Positions 1-9,119 are shown, counted from the first letter of the stretch. The stretch is DNA of 64,000 bases from Variovorax sp. Root473 (GCF_001426505.1 NZ_LMEV01000017.1:1620594-1684593); one strand, 5' to 3'. Notes: generated by a model not told the origin, from the sequence alone. Translations and numbers: made by a program.

Positions 1-30
1 ATTGAACAGACCCTTACCAGGTTTTCTGAC

Positions 31-59
31 AAAAGCCACCGGCCTCCGGTGGCTTTTTT
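31..59. terminator. Bidirectional Rho-independent terminator downstream of rimO
   Basis: A 12-bp perfect stem (AAAAGCCACCGG pairing with CCGGTGGCTTTT, loop of about 3 nt) lies 24 bases beyond the rimO stop codon. It is followed by a T run on the plus strand and a shorter one on the minus strand, so it can end rimO transcripts and also whatever gene enters from the left of the window. Confidence 0.8.
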
Positions 60-82
60 CTTGGCCGTTTGAATCAGGTGCA

Positions 83-1489
83 TCAAACGGGCAACGCGAT
101 CAGGTCGTGGCCTTCGGCGCCCACGATGCGTGCACGCGTGAACTCGCCGACCTTCATCGTCTTGCTGATCTTCTCGGGTGGCAGGAGGCGAACAGTGCCG
201 TCGATCTCCGGTGCATCGGCGTACGTGCGCCCCACCCCACCCTTGCGGCCCAGCGCCGGCGCTGAATCGACCAGCACCTGCATGGTCGAGCCGATGCGCT
301 TTTGCAGCTTGGCGATCGACACGGCCTCGGCCACTTCCATGAAGCGGGCGCGGCGCGCTTCGCGCTCCGCCTCGGGCAGCATGCCCGGAATGTCGTTGGC
401 GGTTGCGCCTTCGACCGGGCTGTAGGCAAAGCAGCCGGCACGATCGATCTCAGCTTCGCGGATGAAGTCGAGCAGGTGCTCGAACTCCTGCTCCGTCTCG
501 CCGGGAAAGCCGGCGATGAAGGTGCTGCGGATCACGAGTTCGGGACACGTCTCGCGCCAGCGCGCGATCCGCTCCAGGTTCTTCTCACCGCTGGCCGGCC
601 GCTTCATGCGCTTGAGCACGTCGGGGTGGCTGTGCTGCAGCGGCACGTCGAGGTACGGCAGCACCAGGCCGCTCGCCATCAACGGAATGATTTCGTCGAC
701 GCTCGGATACGGGTACACGTAGTGCAGACGCACCCAGGCGCCATACGGCTCGGCGATTTCGCCCAGCGTACGAACGAGTTCGAGCATGCGGGTCTTGACG
801 GGCTTGCCGTCCCAGAAGCCGGTGCGGTACTTCACGTCGACACCGTAGGCCGAGGTGTCCTGGCTGATCACCAGCAGTTCCTTCACCCCGCCCTCGAACA
901 GGGCCTTGGCCTCGCTGAGCACATCGCCCACGGGACGCGAGACGAGGTCGCCGCGCATCGAAGGAATGATGCAGAAGGTGCAGCGGTGGTTGCAGCCCTC
1001 GCTGATCTTCAGGTAGGCGTAGTGCCGCGGCGTCAGCTTGAGGCCGGCCACGCCGAAGGTGTTTGGCACGAGGTCAATGAACGGGTCGTGCGGCTTCGGC
1101 AGGTTGGCGTGCACGGCATCCATCACCTCCTGCGTGGCATGCGGGCCGGTGACGGCCAGCACGCTCGGGTGCATCTGGCGCACGAGGTTGCCGCCCTGGT
1201 CGCCAGTCTTGGCACCCAGGCAGCCAGTGACGATCACACGGCCGTTCTCGGCGAGGGCTTCGCCGATGGTGTCCAGGCTTTCCTTGACGGCATCGTCGAT
1301 GAAGCCGCAGGTGTTGACGATCACAAGGTCGGCGCCCTCGAAAGTCTTGGAGGTTTGATACCCCTCGGCACTCAGCTGGGTCAGGATCAATTCGGAATCG
1401 GTCAAGGCCTTGGGACAACCAAGGCTGACAAAGCCGACCTTGGGGGCGGTCGGCGTGACAGTACGTTCAGGGGAGGCAACTTCGCTCAT
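83..1489 (-). CDS. rimO: Ribosomal protein S12 methylthiotransferase RimO
   Basis: Radical-SAM enzyme that adds a methylthio group to the conserved aspartate of ribosomal protein S12 in the cytoplasm. The 468-aa product has the three expected parts: an N-terminal UPF0004 domain with cluster cysteines C25, C61 and C90, a radical-SAM core with the C166-x3-C170-x2-C173 triad, and a C-terminal TRAM domain. The early motif VSLGCPKALTDSE and the SEGCNHRCTFCIIP stretch separate RimO from MiaB, which reads differently after the first cysteine. Length is usual for the family. It is read alone, toward the terminator at the window's left edge, with phaR upstream on the same strand. Confidence 0.96.
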   Translation of the reverse strand: MSEVASPERTVTPTAPKVGFVSLGCPKALTDSELILTQLSAEGYQTSKTFEGADLVIVNTCGFIDDAVKESLDTIGEALAENGRVIVTGCLGAKTGDQGGNLVRQMHPSVLAVTGPHATQEVMDAVHANLPKPHDPFIDLVPNTFGVAGLKLTPRHYAYLKISEGCNHRCTFCIIPSMRGDLVSRPVGDVLSEAKALFEGGVKELLVISQDTSAYGVDVKYRTGFWDGKPVKTRMLELVRTLGEIAEPYGAWVRLHYVYPYPSVDEIIPLMASGLVLPYLDVPLQHSHPDVLKRMKRPASGEKNLERIARWRETCPELVIRSTFIAGFPGETEQEFEHLLDFIREAEIDRAGCFAYSPVEGATANDIPGMLPEAEREARRARFMEVAEAVSIAKLQKRIGSTMQVLVDSAPALGRKGGVGRTYADAPEIDGTVRLLPPEKISKTMKVGEFTRARIVGAEGHDLIALPV

Positions 1490-1571
1490 AGGCCTCTATT
1501 GTCCCAGCTATCGGTGACAGCGGGGCGTTCATCGGACGGTCGCCCCATTCAGGCGATCCGCCGCACAGCAC

Positions 1572-2132
1572 TCAGGGGCGCTTGATGCCAAAGGCGCCCA
1601 GCACCTGCTCGGTGTTTTTCTGCATTTGCTCCTGCATCTGCAGGAAGACGCTCTTCGATTGCTCGACGTAGTTGCCCATCAACCCCTGGATCATCGGCGA
1701 CTGCATGGTCATGAAGCGCGACCACATCTCAGGCGTCAGGCCCTCGGCCTTTTCGGTGAGCTGGGCTTGCATCTCGGTCATGGCCTGGATGTTCTTCTCA
1801 AGGTAGGGGCCCATGTAGCCCTGCATGGCCTGTCCGTAGAAACGGATGATGTTGGCCAGGACCTGCTCGGTGAACATCGGCGCTCCGCCCGCTTCTTCTT
1901 CCAGAATGATCTGCAACAGGATGCTGCGCGTGAGATCGTCGCCGGTCTTGGCGTCGCGCACCACGAACTGCGCGTTCTTGATGACCAGCTGCTTGACCTC
2001 GCTCAGCGTGATGTACGTGGATGTCTCCGTGTCGTAGAGCCGTCGGTTGGGGTACTTCTTGATCACACGCTGGACCGGCTTCACCCCGGACTTCTTGCTC
2101 TGCACTACAGACTCCTTCACATGGACGCCCAT
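1572..2132 (-). CDS. phaR: Polyhydroxyalkanoate synthesis repressor PhaR
   Basis: Transcriptional repressor that binds DNA and PHB and controls phasin and PHB-granule genes. The N-terminal DNA-binding domain is clear (VIKKYPNRRLYDTETSTYITL about residues 25-45), followed by the PHB-accumulation regulatory domain and a Gln/Met-rich helical tail. I start at the ATG giving MGVHVKES (186 aa) because a TAGAAT -10-like hexamer lies just upstream at 2144-2149; an in-frame ATG at 2168 would add 12 poorly conserved-looking residues. It fits with the 3-hydroxybutyrate dehydrogenase at 6.2 kb, both pointing to a PHB-storing bacterium. Confidence 0.93.
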   Translation of the reverse strand: MGVHVKESVVQSKKSGVKPVQRVIKKYPNRRLYDTETSTYITLSEVKQLVIKNAQFVVRDAKTGDDLTRSILLQIILEEEAGGAPMFTEQVLANIIRFYGQAMQGYMGPYLEKNIQAMTEMQAQLTEKAEGLTPEMWSRFMTMQSPMIQGLMGNYVEQSKSVFLQMQEQMQKNTEQVLGAFGIKRP

Positions 2133-2201
2133 GTCATCGGATGATTCTAGGGAGCGGTTTTGCTGCATCGCGACAAGGTTTACCCTGACCGTGATTTTTC
2201 T

Positions 2202-2588
2202 TCACGCATCCTGTGCGGTCGCGTACTCGGCGCCACACGCATGACACGCCGCCGTTTCAGGACGCTCCGCGGTCGCCAGACGAAAACGCAGCGGAACCTT
2301 CTGTCCGTAGACAACCCAGCACCGAGGGCAGTGCTCCTGCCCCGCCGTTGGAAGATAGGCCCGAGAGCGCTGCTCTGCGCGCTCTTCGGTCACCGGGACG
2401 CCCTGTCGTTGTGCACGCGCTACCTCGCGTGCGGCCATCGTGTCGGCGCGACCGCTCGCGAGGTCGTTGATGCCGTAGACCGCGCGCGCGAATTCAACAG
2501 GGGCCTGCTTGAGCAATGCGGCCACGCGTAGGTCGGCGTGCGCCCGATCAACGGGTGTTGATCGCTTATTCATCAGATCGCTTATCAA
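2202..2588 (-). CDS. Small protein with a CxxC...CxxC zinc-ribbon-like C-terminus
   Basis: Unrecognised 128-aa protein. The visible features are a helical N-terminal half and a C-terminal pair C87-x2-C90 and C115-x2-C118 separated by about 24 residues, which looks like a treble-clef or zinc-ribbon metal site. A second in-frame ATG (MNKRSTP, residue 6) is an equally good start. It lies between phaR and the tRNA-Val/relA group on the same strand. Codon use is slightly less GC3-rich than the neighbours. The ordered cysteine pairs argue for a real gene, but no function can be assigned. Confidence 0.6.
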   Translation of the reverse strand: MISDLMNKRSTPVDRAHADLRVAALLKQAPVEFARAVYGINDLASGRADTMAAREVARAQRQGVPVTEERAEQRSRAYLPTAGQEHCPRCWVVYGQKVPLRFRLATAERPETAACHACGAEYATAQDA

Positions 2589-2753
2589 GGAAATTCGAGA
2601 AGATTGGCAGACCGCTCAAGGTAGCACAACCACATGGCTTCGACGCTTTGCCTGCACCGGGCGAAGGGCCGTGCGCGAAAGCGATTTTTGCCTGCCCTGA
2701 TCACTGTGGTGACCCGGCCGATCCAGAGGCGAACACATCGCCCAAACGACGAA

Positions 2754-2781
2754 CGGGTTGCAGCGAAATCGCTGCAACCCG
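2754..2781. terminator. Long perfect hairpin downstream of tRNA-Val, probable terminator
   Basis: A 13-bp perfect inverted repeat (CGGGTTGCAGCGA against TCGCTGCAACCCG, two-base centre) begins 9 bases past the 3' end of the minus-strand tRNA. Its position suits transcription termination or tRNA 3' processing. The T run after it on the minus strand is weak, so the terminator call is tentative. Confidence 0.5.
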
Positions 2782-2790
2782 TGTTTGATT

Positions 2791-2867
2791 TGGTAGGCGC
2801 GATTGGATTCGAACCAACGACCCCCACCATGTCAAGGTGGTGCTCTAACCAACTGAGCTACGCGCCT
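2791..2867 (-). tRNA. tRNA-Val (anticodon GAC)
   Basis: The reverse strand folds as a full 77-nt cloverleaf: acceptor stem AGGCGCG/CGCGCCT with the CCA end encoded at 2793-2791, a D arm with AGCTCAGTTGGTTAGAGC, an anticodon arm CCACC-TTGACAT-GGTGG that presents GAC, and a T arm with GGTTCGAATCC. GAC reads valine codons GUC/GUU. It lies 38 bases downstream of relA on the same strand and may be co-transcribed with it. Confidence 0.97.
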
Positions 2868-2905
2868 AAGAGAAGCATCGAGTATAGCAGGAGAAATGGC
2901 CCTTT

Positions 2906-5146
2906 TCAGCGCCGACGCGCAGATCGCACACCAGTCACGGCAGTCACCACGCCGAGCACCTGCGTCAGTCGCGCGGCATCGGCGATTTCCACGGTGAAGG
3001 TCATCCAGGCGGTGCCCTTGATCGACTGCGTCTGCACACCGATCACGTTCATCTTCTCTCGTGCGAACACGTCGGAGATATCGCGCAGCAGGCCTTGGCG
3101 GTCGGCCGCTTCCACCGCCACATCGACTGCGTAGACCGGCGCATCCGAGCCCTTCTTCGGCAAGCCCCATTCGACATCGATCACGCGCTCGCCGTCCTTC
3201 GCGGCCATCATGCGGAAGTTGCTGCAATCCGCGCGATGCACGCTGACACCATGCCCGCGCGTGACGAAGCCACGGATCGCATCGGGCGGCGCCGGCTTGC
3301 AGCACTTGGCGAGCTGCGTCATCAGCGACGACACGCCCACCACGAGCACGCCGCCCTTGCCCGATTTTTCACTGCCGCGCGCCTTCTTGATCTGCACGCC
3401 GTCATCAGGGTTCAGTGCCGGCTCGGGCGGGCGCAGCAGTGTCTCGATGTTGCGCAGTGAAAACTCGTCTTTGCCGACCACCTCGAACAGATGGTCCGCC
3501 GACTTGAAGCCGAGCTGCGAAGCCAGGTCTTCGAGCCGCATGGCCGTCTTGCCTTCGCGCTGCAGCAGCTTCTCGACGGCTTCGCGTCCGCGCGCCACGG
3601 TCTCGTGCGTGATCTGCGCGTTGAACCAGGCCCGCACCTTGGCGCGCGCACGGTGGCTCGCGAGATAGCCCAACTCGGCGTTCAACCAGTCGCGCGACGG
3701 CCCGCCTTCCTTGGCCGCCATGATCTCGACCGTCTGCCCATTGGACAGCGGCGTGTTGAGCGGCACCATCGCGCCATCGACACGCGCGCCGCGGCAGCGA
3801 TGTCCCAGCGTCGTGTGCACCGTGTAGGCGAAGTCGACCGGCGTCGCACCCTGCGGCAGCTCGACGATGGCGGCATCGGGCGTGAGCACATAGATGCGGT
3901 CGTCGAACAGGCCCTGCCCCTGCAGCCCGCCCGACAGGTCGCGCTCCCAGGCCAGCAGCTGGCGCAGCACCGCAATCTTGGCGTCGTACTCGCCGCTCGC
4001 CCAGACGCCCGCGTAGCCCTTGTGGCCCGCTTCCTTGTAGGCCCAGTGCGCCGCCACGCCATGTTCGGCGTGGTCGTGCATTTCCTCGGTGCGGATCTGG
4101 ATCTCGATCGGCTTGCCTACCTTGCCGTCGACGATCTCGCGCACGACAGTGTGCAGCGACTGGTAGCCGTTGGGCTTGGGCCGCGCGATGTAGTCGTCGA
4201 ACTCTTCGTCGATGGGCTGGAAGTGCGAGTGCACCCAAGCCAGCGCGGCATAGCAGTCCTTCACGTCCTGCACCACCACGCGCAGCGCGAGGATGTCGAA
4301 GACCTGCTCGAAGTCGAGCGACTTGCCGCGCATCTTCTTGACGATGCTGTAGATGTTCTTCGGGCGACCCTGCACCGTGGCCTTGACGCCCTCGGCCTGC
4401 AGTTCATGCTCCAGCTGCGAGCGCAACTGCTCGACATGGCCTTCGCGCTCGATGCGCTTCTCGTCGAGCAGGCGCGCGATCAGCTTGTAGGTTTCGGGCT
4501 CGAGAAAGCGGAATGAGAGATCTTCGATCTCCCACTTCACCTGCCAGATCCCCAGTCGGTTCGCGAGCGGCGCAAACACCTGCAGCGACTCACGCGCCAC
4601 GCTCTCGGGCGCGGGCTGCTTGCTGGCCGCCGCGTGACGCAGCGTCTGCAGGCGCGAGGCCAGCCGCAGCATGACCACGCGCAGGTCGCGCGAAAACGCG
4701 AGCAGCATCTTGCGCACGTTCTCGGTCTGCGCGCCGGCGCCTTCGGCATGGTGCCCTTGCGAGGCCGTGCGCGCCTGCTCCTGCACACGCACGAGCTTGG
4801 TGGTCTCGACTGCGAGGGCCGCGAAGTTGTCGCCGAAGACCTTGGCAATCACCTCCTGCGGGCGGTTCAGGTGCTGGCACGAATACACGAGGTAGCTCGC
4901 GGCCTGCATCGCTTCGGAGCCGCCCATCTTCGCAACAATGGCGGCTACCGCATCGGCGTGCGCCAGCGTGTTCTCGCCGGTGTCGAGTTTTTCGTCGGCG
5001 ATCAGCGGCTCGGCGAACGCACGGGCGCGTGCCAGCATGTTCTCCATGACCGGCGAGCGGTCGGCCGTGGCGGCCGACAGCGGGTAATCGACCATGACGC
5101 CATCGGACACAGGTGCCGTCTGAAGGTTCGCAGACTCTCGCTTCAC
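2906..5146 (-). CDS. relA: GTP pyrophosphokinase RelA, (p)ppGpp synthetase
   Basis: Ribosome-associated stringent-response enzyme making (p)ppGpp from ATP and GTP/GDP. Domains in order: degenerate HD hydrolase (about 40-200), synthetase (about 210-370, with the NIYSIVKKM and KPNGYQSLHT motifs), TGS, and a C-terminal ACT domain. The metal-binding HD dipeptide is missing, and the synthetase carries EFDD (about 315-318), the EXDD signature of monofunctional RelA rather than the RXKD of bifunctional Rel/SpoT. I choose the GTG start at 5146: it follows the upstream hydrolase stop by 7 bp, has GAGGG just before it, and gives 746 aa, close to the 744 of E. coli RelA. An ATG at 5095 is the alternative. 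Confidence 0.94.
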   Translation of the reverse strand: MKRESANLQTAPVSDGVMVDYPLSAATADRSPVMENMLARARAFAEPLIADEKLDTGENTLAHADAVAAIVAKMGGSEAMQAASYLVYSCQHLNRPQEVIAKVFGDNFAALAVETTKLVRVQEQARTASQGHHAEGAGAQTENVRKMLLAFSRDLRVVMLRLASRLQTLRHAAASKQPAPESVARESLQVFAPLANRLGIWQVKWEIEDLSFRFLEPETYKLIARLLDEKRIEREGHVEQLRSQLEHELQAEGVKATVQGRPKNIYSIVKKMRGKSLDFEQVFDILALRVVVQDVKDCYAALAWVHSHFQPIDEEFDDYIARPKPNGYQSLHTVVREIVDGKVGKPIEIQIRTEEMHDHAEHGVAAHWAYKEAGHKGYAGVWASGEYDAKIAVLRQLLAWERDLSGGLQGQGLFDDRIYVLTPDAAIVELPQGATPVDFAYTVHTTLGHRCRGARVDGAMVPLNTPLSNGQTVEIMAAKEGGPSRDWLNAELGYLASHRARAKVRAWFNAQITHETVARGREAVEKLLQREGKTAMRLEDLASQLGFKSADHLFEVVGKDEFSLRNIETLLRPPEPALNPDDGVQIKKARGSEKSGKGGVLVVGVSSLMTQLAKCCKPAPPDAIRGFVTRGHGVSVHRADCSNFRMMAAKDGERVIDVEWGLPKKGSDAPVYAVDVAVEAADRQGLLRDISDVFAREKMNVIGVQTQSIKGTAWMTFTVEIADAARLTQVLGVVTAVTGVRSARRR

Positions 5147-5153
5147 GATGCCC

Positions 5154-6107
5154 TCAATCGAACAGGAAATTCGTGACGACGGCGACCTGTGCGGGATCGA
5201 CGAAAGTGGGCGCGTGGCCCACGCCCTCGAACTCGACAAGCGTGGCACGCGGCCCGCGCTGCGTCATTGCGGCCGCCGTCTCGGGCGACAGCAGGTCGGA
5301 CGCCGCGCCGCGCGTGAGCAGCGTGCGCGCCTCGATGGCGTCGTACAGGCTCCACATCACCGCCCCGCCCTGCGCCGCGATCTCGGGCGTGATGGCGCGC
5401 AGCGGCACGCCGATGGCCGGGTCGTAGTGCAGCACCCAGGCACCCTCGCCCGCCGGGCCGGCACTGGCGGTCTTGGCGGCACCGTCGGCGCTGCGTTCGG
5501 ACGCCGGCACCACCATGTGCTGCGACAGCGCCCGCCACTGCTCGGGCGTGTGCGGCCCGAAGGTGGTCGACAGGGCCCACATCGCATCGGCCGCAGCCTG
5601 CACGCTCGGAAACTGGCCGCTCTTTCCCACATACGCGCCGATGCGCTGGATGGCCGCGGGCTCGACCGTGGGACCGACATCGTTCGCGACGAAACGGCGA
5701 ATGGGCCGTGGCAGCGGCAGCTCCTTGTGACCAGCCAGCACGAAGCCGATCAGCCCACCCATGCTGGTGCCGACGTAGTCGAGCGTGTCGATGGGATGTT
5801 CGCCGTGCAACTGCGCGATCAGCGTCACCATGTCGGCCGCATACACAGGCACTTGATAGAAAGCAGGGTCGCGCAGCCAGTCGCTGCGCCCGCGCCCGAC
5901 CACGTCGGGACAGACCACGCGCACATCGCCGCCCGCGCGCGCCACGATGGCCTGCGCGAGCACGTCGAAATCGCGCCCCTGCCGGGTCAACCCGTGCACG
6001 CAGACCACGACATGTGCGCTGTGCGCGTCGCCCCATTGCCAATAGGCCATGCGATGACCGCCCTGGGCGTCGTTGCAGGCCACGTCGTGAAGGGTCGGTT
6101 CTGTCAT
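5154..6107 (-). CDS. Alpha/beta-fold hydrolase
   Basis: A 317-aa serine hydrolase of the alpha/beta fold with an HG oxyanion motif (VVVCVHGLTRQG), the nucleophile elbow G-T-S-M-G-G and a late GHAP histidine, so a full catalytic triad is plausible. There is no signal peptide, so it is probably cytoplasmic. The substrate is unknown; an esterase or lactonase role is possible. The stop is 7 bp from the relA start, suggesting co-transcription. The start MTEPTLHD is chosen; an upstream ATG at 6149 would add 14 residues and lies closer to the divergent bdhA promoter. Confidence 0.85.
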   Translation of the reverse strand: MTEPTLHDVACNDAQGGHRMAYWQWGDAHSAHVVVCVHGLTRQGRDFDVLAQAIVARAGGDVRVVCPDVVGRGRSDWLRDPAFYQVPVYAADMVTLIAQLHGEHPIDTLDYVGTSMGGLIGFVLAGHKELPLPRPIRRFVANDVGPTVEPAAIQRIGAYVGKSGQFPSVQAAADAMWALSTTFGPHTPEQWRALSQHMVVPASERSADGAAKTASAGPAGEGAWVLHYDPAIGVPLRAITPEIAAQGGAVMWSLYDAIEARTLLTRGAASDLLSPETAAAMTQRGPRATLVEFEGVGHAPTFVDPAQVAVVTNFLFD

Positions 6108-6175
6108 GGAAACGGAGGGGTTCGGGTGCGGATAATGGTCTCGTTGCATCCTAATTCATCCGGAGATTGATCTTC

Positions 6176-6946
6176 ATGCTCAAAGGCAAAACCGCGCTTG
6201 TCACGGGGTCCACCAGTGGCATTGGCTTCGCCATCGCCAAGGCGCTGGCCCAACAAGGTGCACACATCGTGCTCAACGGTTTCGGCGACGCCGAAACCCC
6301 CAAGGCCCAGATCGAGGCGCTCGGCGTGCGTGCCGAATACCACGGGGCCGACATGAGCAAGCCCGACCAGATCGAGGACATGATGAAGTTCGCCGCGTCG
6401 ACGTTCGGACGCGTGGACATCCTCGTGAACAACGCCGGCATCCAGCACGTCGCCAAGGTGGAAGACTTCCCGACCGAACGCTGGGACGCGATCATCGCCA
6501 TCAACCTCACGAGCGCCTTCCACACGACGCGCCTGGCGATTCCCGCGATGCGGGAGGCCAACTGGGGTCGCATCATCAACGTCGCGTCGGCGCACGGGCT
6601 CGTGGCCTCGGCGCAGAAGTCGGCCTATGTCGCGGCCAAGCACGGCATCGTGGGCCTGACCAAATCCGTGGCACTCGAGACGGCCACCACCGGCGTCACC
6701 TGCAACGCGATCTGCCCGGGCTGGGTGCTCACGGCACTGGTGCAAAAGCAGATCGATGACCGCGCGGCACGCGAAGGCATTTCGGCCCTCCAGGCGCAGA
6801 ACGAATTGCTGGGAGAAAAGCAGCCCTCGCTGCAGTTCACGACGGTCGAGCAACTGGGCGGGTTGGCCGTCTTCCTGAGCTCTCCCGCGGCCGATCAGGT
6901 GCGGGGCGTCGCCTGGGCCATGGATGGCGGCTGGACGGCTCAGTAA
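6176..6946 (+). CDS. bdhA: 3-hydroxybutyrate dehydrogenase
   Basis: Short-chain dehydrogenase oxidising D-3-hydroxybutyrate to acetoacetate with NAD+, a step in PHB and ketone-body use. The 256-aa product has the cofactor loop TGSTSGIG (10-17), NNAG (85-88) and the S138...Y151-x3-K155 catalytic set, with the family-typical ending AWAMDGGWTAQ. The ATG at 6176 is preceded by GGAG at a 10-nt spacing; a TTG 9 bases upstream also keeps the frame open but is less likely. It is transcribed divergently from the hydrolase and ends at a strong hairpin. Confidence 0.93.
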   Translation: MLKGKTALVTGSTSGIGFAIAKALAQQGAHIVLNGFGDAETPKAQIEALGVRAEYHGADMSKPDQIEDMMKFAASTFGRVDILVNNAGIQHVAKVEDFPTERWDAIIAINLTSAFHTTRLAIPAMREANWGRIINVASAHGLVASAQKSAYVAAKHGIVGLTKSVALETATTGVTCNAICPGWVLTALVQKQIDDRAAREGISALQAQNELLGEKQPSLQFTTVEQLGGLAVFLSSPAADQVRGVAWAMDGGWTAQ

Positions 6947-6961
6947 ATAAACAGAGACAAC

Positions 6962-6992
6962 AAAAAACGCCGGCGGCACTCGCCCGCCGGCG
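6962..6992. terminator. Terminator between convergent bdhA and SIMPL-protein genes
   Basis: A 9-bp GC-rich stem (CGCCGGCGG with CCGCCGGCG, 7-nt loop) is followed on the minus strand by six T residues (A6 at 6962-6967 on plus). It is a canonical intrinsic terminator for the minus-strand SIMPL gene and may also stop bdhA transcription. Confidence 0.85.
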
Positions 6993-7015
6993 CTGCGCGC
7001 TCTCTGTTTGTCTTC

Positions 7016-7723
7016 TTACTTGAGCTGCACCGACCCGGAAACGTTCACGACCACGTTGGTCTTGCCCGCTTCCACCGGCACGGCCGAATCGGCGGCCGAG
7101 AACGACTTGGCCTGCATGGCCATCACGCGCGGGCGGATCGGGCCGCTGTCGTTCGCGTTCACCGACACCTCGCGCAGCGTGTAGCCACTGAAGCCGAACC
7201 CTTTGGCCAGTTCGCCGGCCTTCTGCTTGAAGTTGTCGATGGCGATGTTCTGCGCCTCGGTTTCGGTCTTGGCACGTTGCTCGCGGCTCAGGCCAAAACC
7301 GACGTTGCCCACGCTGAGCGTGCTGATGCGTCCGGCCGTCTGGGTGATGCGCGCGAAATCGCGGCCTTCGAGCACGAGTTCGGTCGAACCCTGCCAGCCG
7401 TTGATCTTGCCGTCCTTGGTGTAGCGCGGGGACAGGCTGAAGTTACCGGTGCGCACGTCGAGCTGGCCCGGCTGCGCATTCTTCTTGGCTTCGGCCAGCG
7501 CGGCGTCGAGCGCGGTCTTGAGCTGAGTCTGCACGGTGCCTGCCTCGGCGGCATCGCGCGTGGTCACGAGGGTCATGCTCAGCAGGTCTTGCTGAACTTC
7601 GACGGTGCCGGAGGCCGACAACTGGAGCACGTTTTGTGGAGCGGGCATGACGGCATTCTGGGCCCAAGCGGTACCCGCGACAGCCAGCGTGGCGCAGGCT
7701 GCGATCAATCGAACAGTCTTCAA
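7016..7723 (-). CDS. Exported SIMPL (DUF541) domain protein
   Basis: A 235-aa protein with a clear Sec signal peptide (hydrophobic core LIAACATLAVAGTA, cleavage after AWA near residue 21). The rest matches the SIMPL/DUF541 fold in the periplasm or outer membrane: a repeated beta-alpha pattern with LSASGTVEVQQDLLSMTL at the start and the conserved VGFGLSREQR region. Family members are linked to envelope stress and oxidative resistance, but no biochemical activity is established. It may be followed in the genome by the small exported protein encoded upstream on the same strand. Confidence 0.85.
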   Translation of the reverse strand: MKTVRLIAACATLAVAGTAWAQNAVMPAPQNVLQLSASGTVEVQQDLLSMTLVTTRDAAEAGTVQTQLKTALDAALAEAKKNAQPGQLDVRTGNFSLSPRYTKDGKINGWQGSTELVLEGRDFARITQTAGRISTLSVGNVGFGLSREQRAKTETEAQNIAIDNFKQKAGELAKGFGFSGYTLREVSVNANDSGPIRPRVMAMQAKSFSAADSAVPVEAGKTNVVVNVSGSVQLK

Positions 7724-7777
7724 GACAGATTTCTCCCTGTTGGATACGAGGAAAGCCCTCGCCTGCGCCGAGTTTTC

Positions 7778-8137
7778 TCAGTGGCGCAGGCTGCGCGGCG
7801 CGGTTTGCGGACTGGCGACGGGCTGCGGTGCCGGCACGATGCGCTCGGCTGGCTGTGATTCTGCCGAATTCAGCAGGACGCCCGTTCCCGCAGGCACCCA
7901 CTGCCCCCGAACCTGCTGACGCAGTTCGAACAGCTCGCCCGCCGTGAGCCGGCGTCCCGCCAGCGCTTCGTCGCGGCGCTGCTCTTCGCGCTGGGCTGCC
8001 CGATGCGCAGCCACGGCGTCGCGCACTTCGCTGCGGCGCACTTCGCCGACCCGTAAAAACCCTTCGGAAGCGACGGACGTCGCACCACAAGCGCACGCGA
8101 AAAAAAGCAGAGGCAAGGCAGAAAAAGAAGATCTCAT
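7778..8137 (-). CDS. Small exported protein of unknown function
   Basis: Unrecognised 119-aa product. Starting at MRSSFSALP gives a signal peptide (core LPLLFFACACG) and a charged Arg/Glu-rich mature part containing LTAGELFELRQQVR, followed by a Pro/Ala-rich tail. The LTAxELxxLRQQLR pattern recurs in small Burkholderiales periplasmic proteins, though I cannot name a family. An in-frame ATG 40 codons upstream exists but would bury the signal peptide. It is 54 bp upstream of the SIMPL gene and probably shares its transcript. Confidence 0.65.
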   Translation of the reverse strand: MRSSFSALPLLFFACACGATSVASEGFLRVGEVRRSEVRDAVAAHRAAQREEQRRDEALAGRRLTAGELFELRQQVRGQWVPAGTGVLLNSAESQPAERIVPAPQPVASPQTAPRSLRH

Positions 8138-8310
8138 CGAGCAATCGTCATAAGGCAGCACGGACTGTGCCATCGCCAGGCAAAGCTTGGATAACCAGAG
8201 CGCGAGCGCCCGCAAGTTGTGTAACTTAGTGTCAACCACTACGGAATTCGGCAGCAATGGCGGCCTAACGCCTTCAGAATCGGCGCTGTTACAAATTCAA
8301 CGTTGTAGAA

Positions 8311-9042
8311 ATGACTCAAGTTCCCGCTCGCACCGACAAGATCGTGATCGTCGACGACGACGCCCGCATCCGCGACCTCCTGCGCCGCTACCTGACGCAG
8401 GAAGGATTCGAAGTGATCGTGGCCGAGGACGGCAAGGCGCTCAACCGCATCCTGTTGCGCGACACGGTCGATTTGATCGTGCTCGACCTGATGATGCCCG
8501 GCGAAGATGGCCTCTCGGTGTGCCGCCGCCTGCGTGCCGCCAACGACCGCACGCCGATCATCATGCTCACCGCCAAGGGTGAAGATGTGGACCGCATCGT
8601 CGGTCTCGAAGTCGGCGCCGACGACTACCTCGGCAAGCCCTTCAACCCGCGCGAACTGCTGGCCCGCGTGCACGCCGTGCTGCGCCGCCGTCCGCCTCTG
8701 GAGGCGCCGGGCGCCCCCTCCACCGAGAACGAGACCGTCACCTTCGGCCCGTTCGCCTTCGACCTCGGCTCGCGCACCCTGAAGAAGGACGGCGAAGAAC
8801 TCTCGCTGACCACCGGCGAATTCGCGATGCTGAAGGCGCTGGTGCGCCACCCGCGCCAGCCGCTGTCGCGCGAAAAGCTGGCCCAGCTGGCCCGCGGCCG
8901 CGAGTTCGAGCCCTTCGACCGCAGCCTGGACGTGCAGATCTCGCGCCTGCGCAAACTGGTCGAGTCCGACGCCGCGGCGCCGCGCTACATCCAGACCGTC
9001 TGGGGCGTGGGCTACGTGTTCGTGCCGGACGGCACGGCCTGA
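8311..9042 (+). CDS. ompR: OmpR-family response regulator
   Basis: A 243-aa two-component regulator with an N-terminal receiver (acidic cluster DDD 15-17, phospho-acceptor D59 in LIVLDLMMPGEDG, conserved lysine in GKPFNPRELLARV) and a C-terminal winged-helix DNA-binding domain with LTTGEFAMLKALVRHPRQPLSREKL. The recognition-helix region RSLDVQISRLRKLVE is the OmpR type. The sensor kinase gene follows after 14-77 bp on the same strand, as in ompR-envZ. Likely to control envelope and osmotic functions. Confidence 0.92.
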   Translation: MTQVPARTDKIVIVDDDARIRDLLRRYLTQEGFEVIVAEDGKALNRILLRDTVDLIVLDLMMPGEDGLSVCRRLRAANDRTPIIMLTAKGEDVDRIVGLEVGADDYLGKPFNPRELLARVHAVLRRRPPLEAPGAPSTENETVTFGPFAFDLGSRTLKKDGEELSLTTGEFAMLKALVRHPRQPLSREKLAQLARGREFEPFDRSLDVQISRLRKLVESDAAAPRYIQTVWGVGYVFVPDGTA

Positions 9043-9119
9043 CGCCCCGCTGAAAGGTGGCCATCGGCCTCCATTCCGCCCGACCTGACCCGGCCCAGGA
9101 GGACGGCGCACAGGTCACG

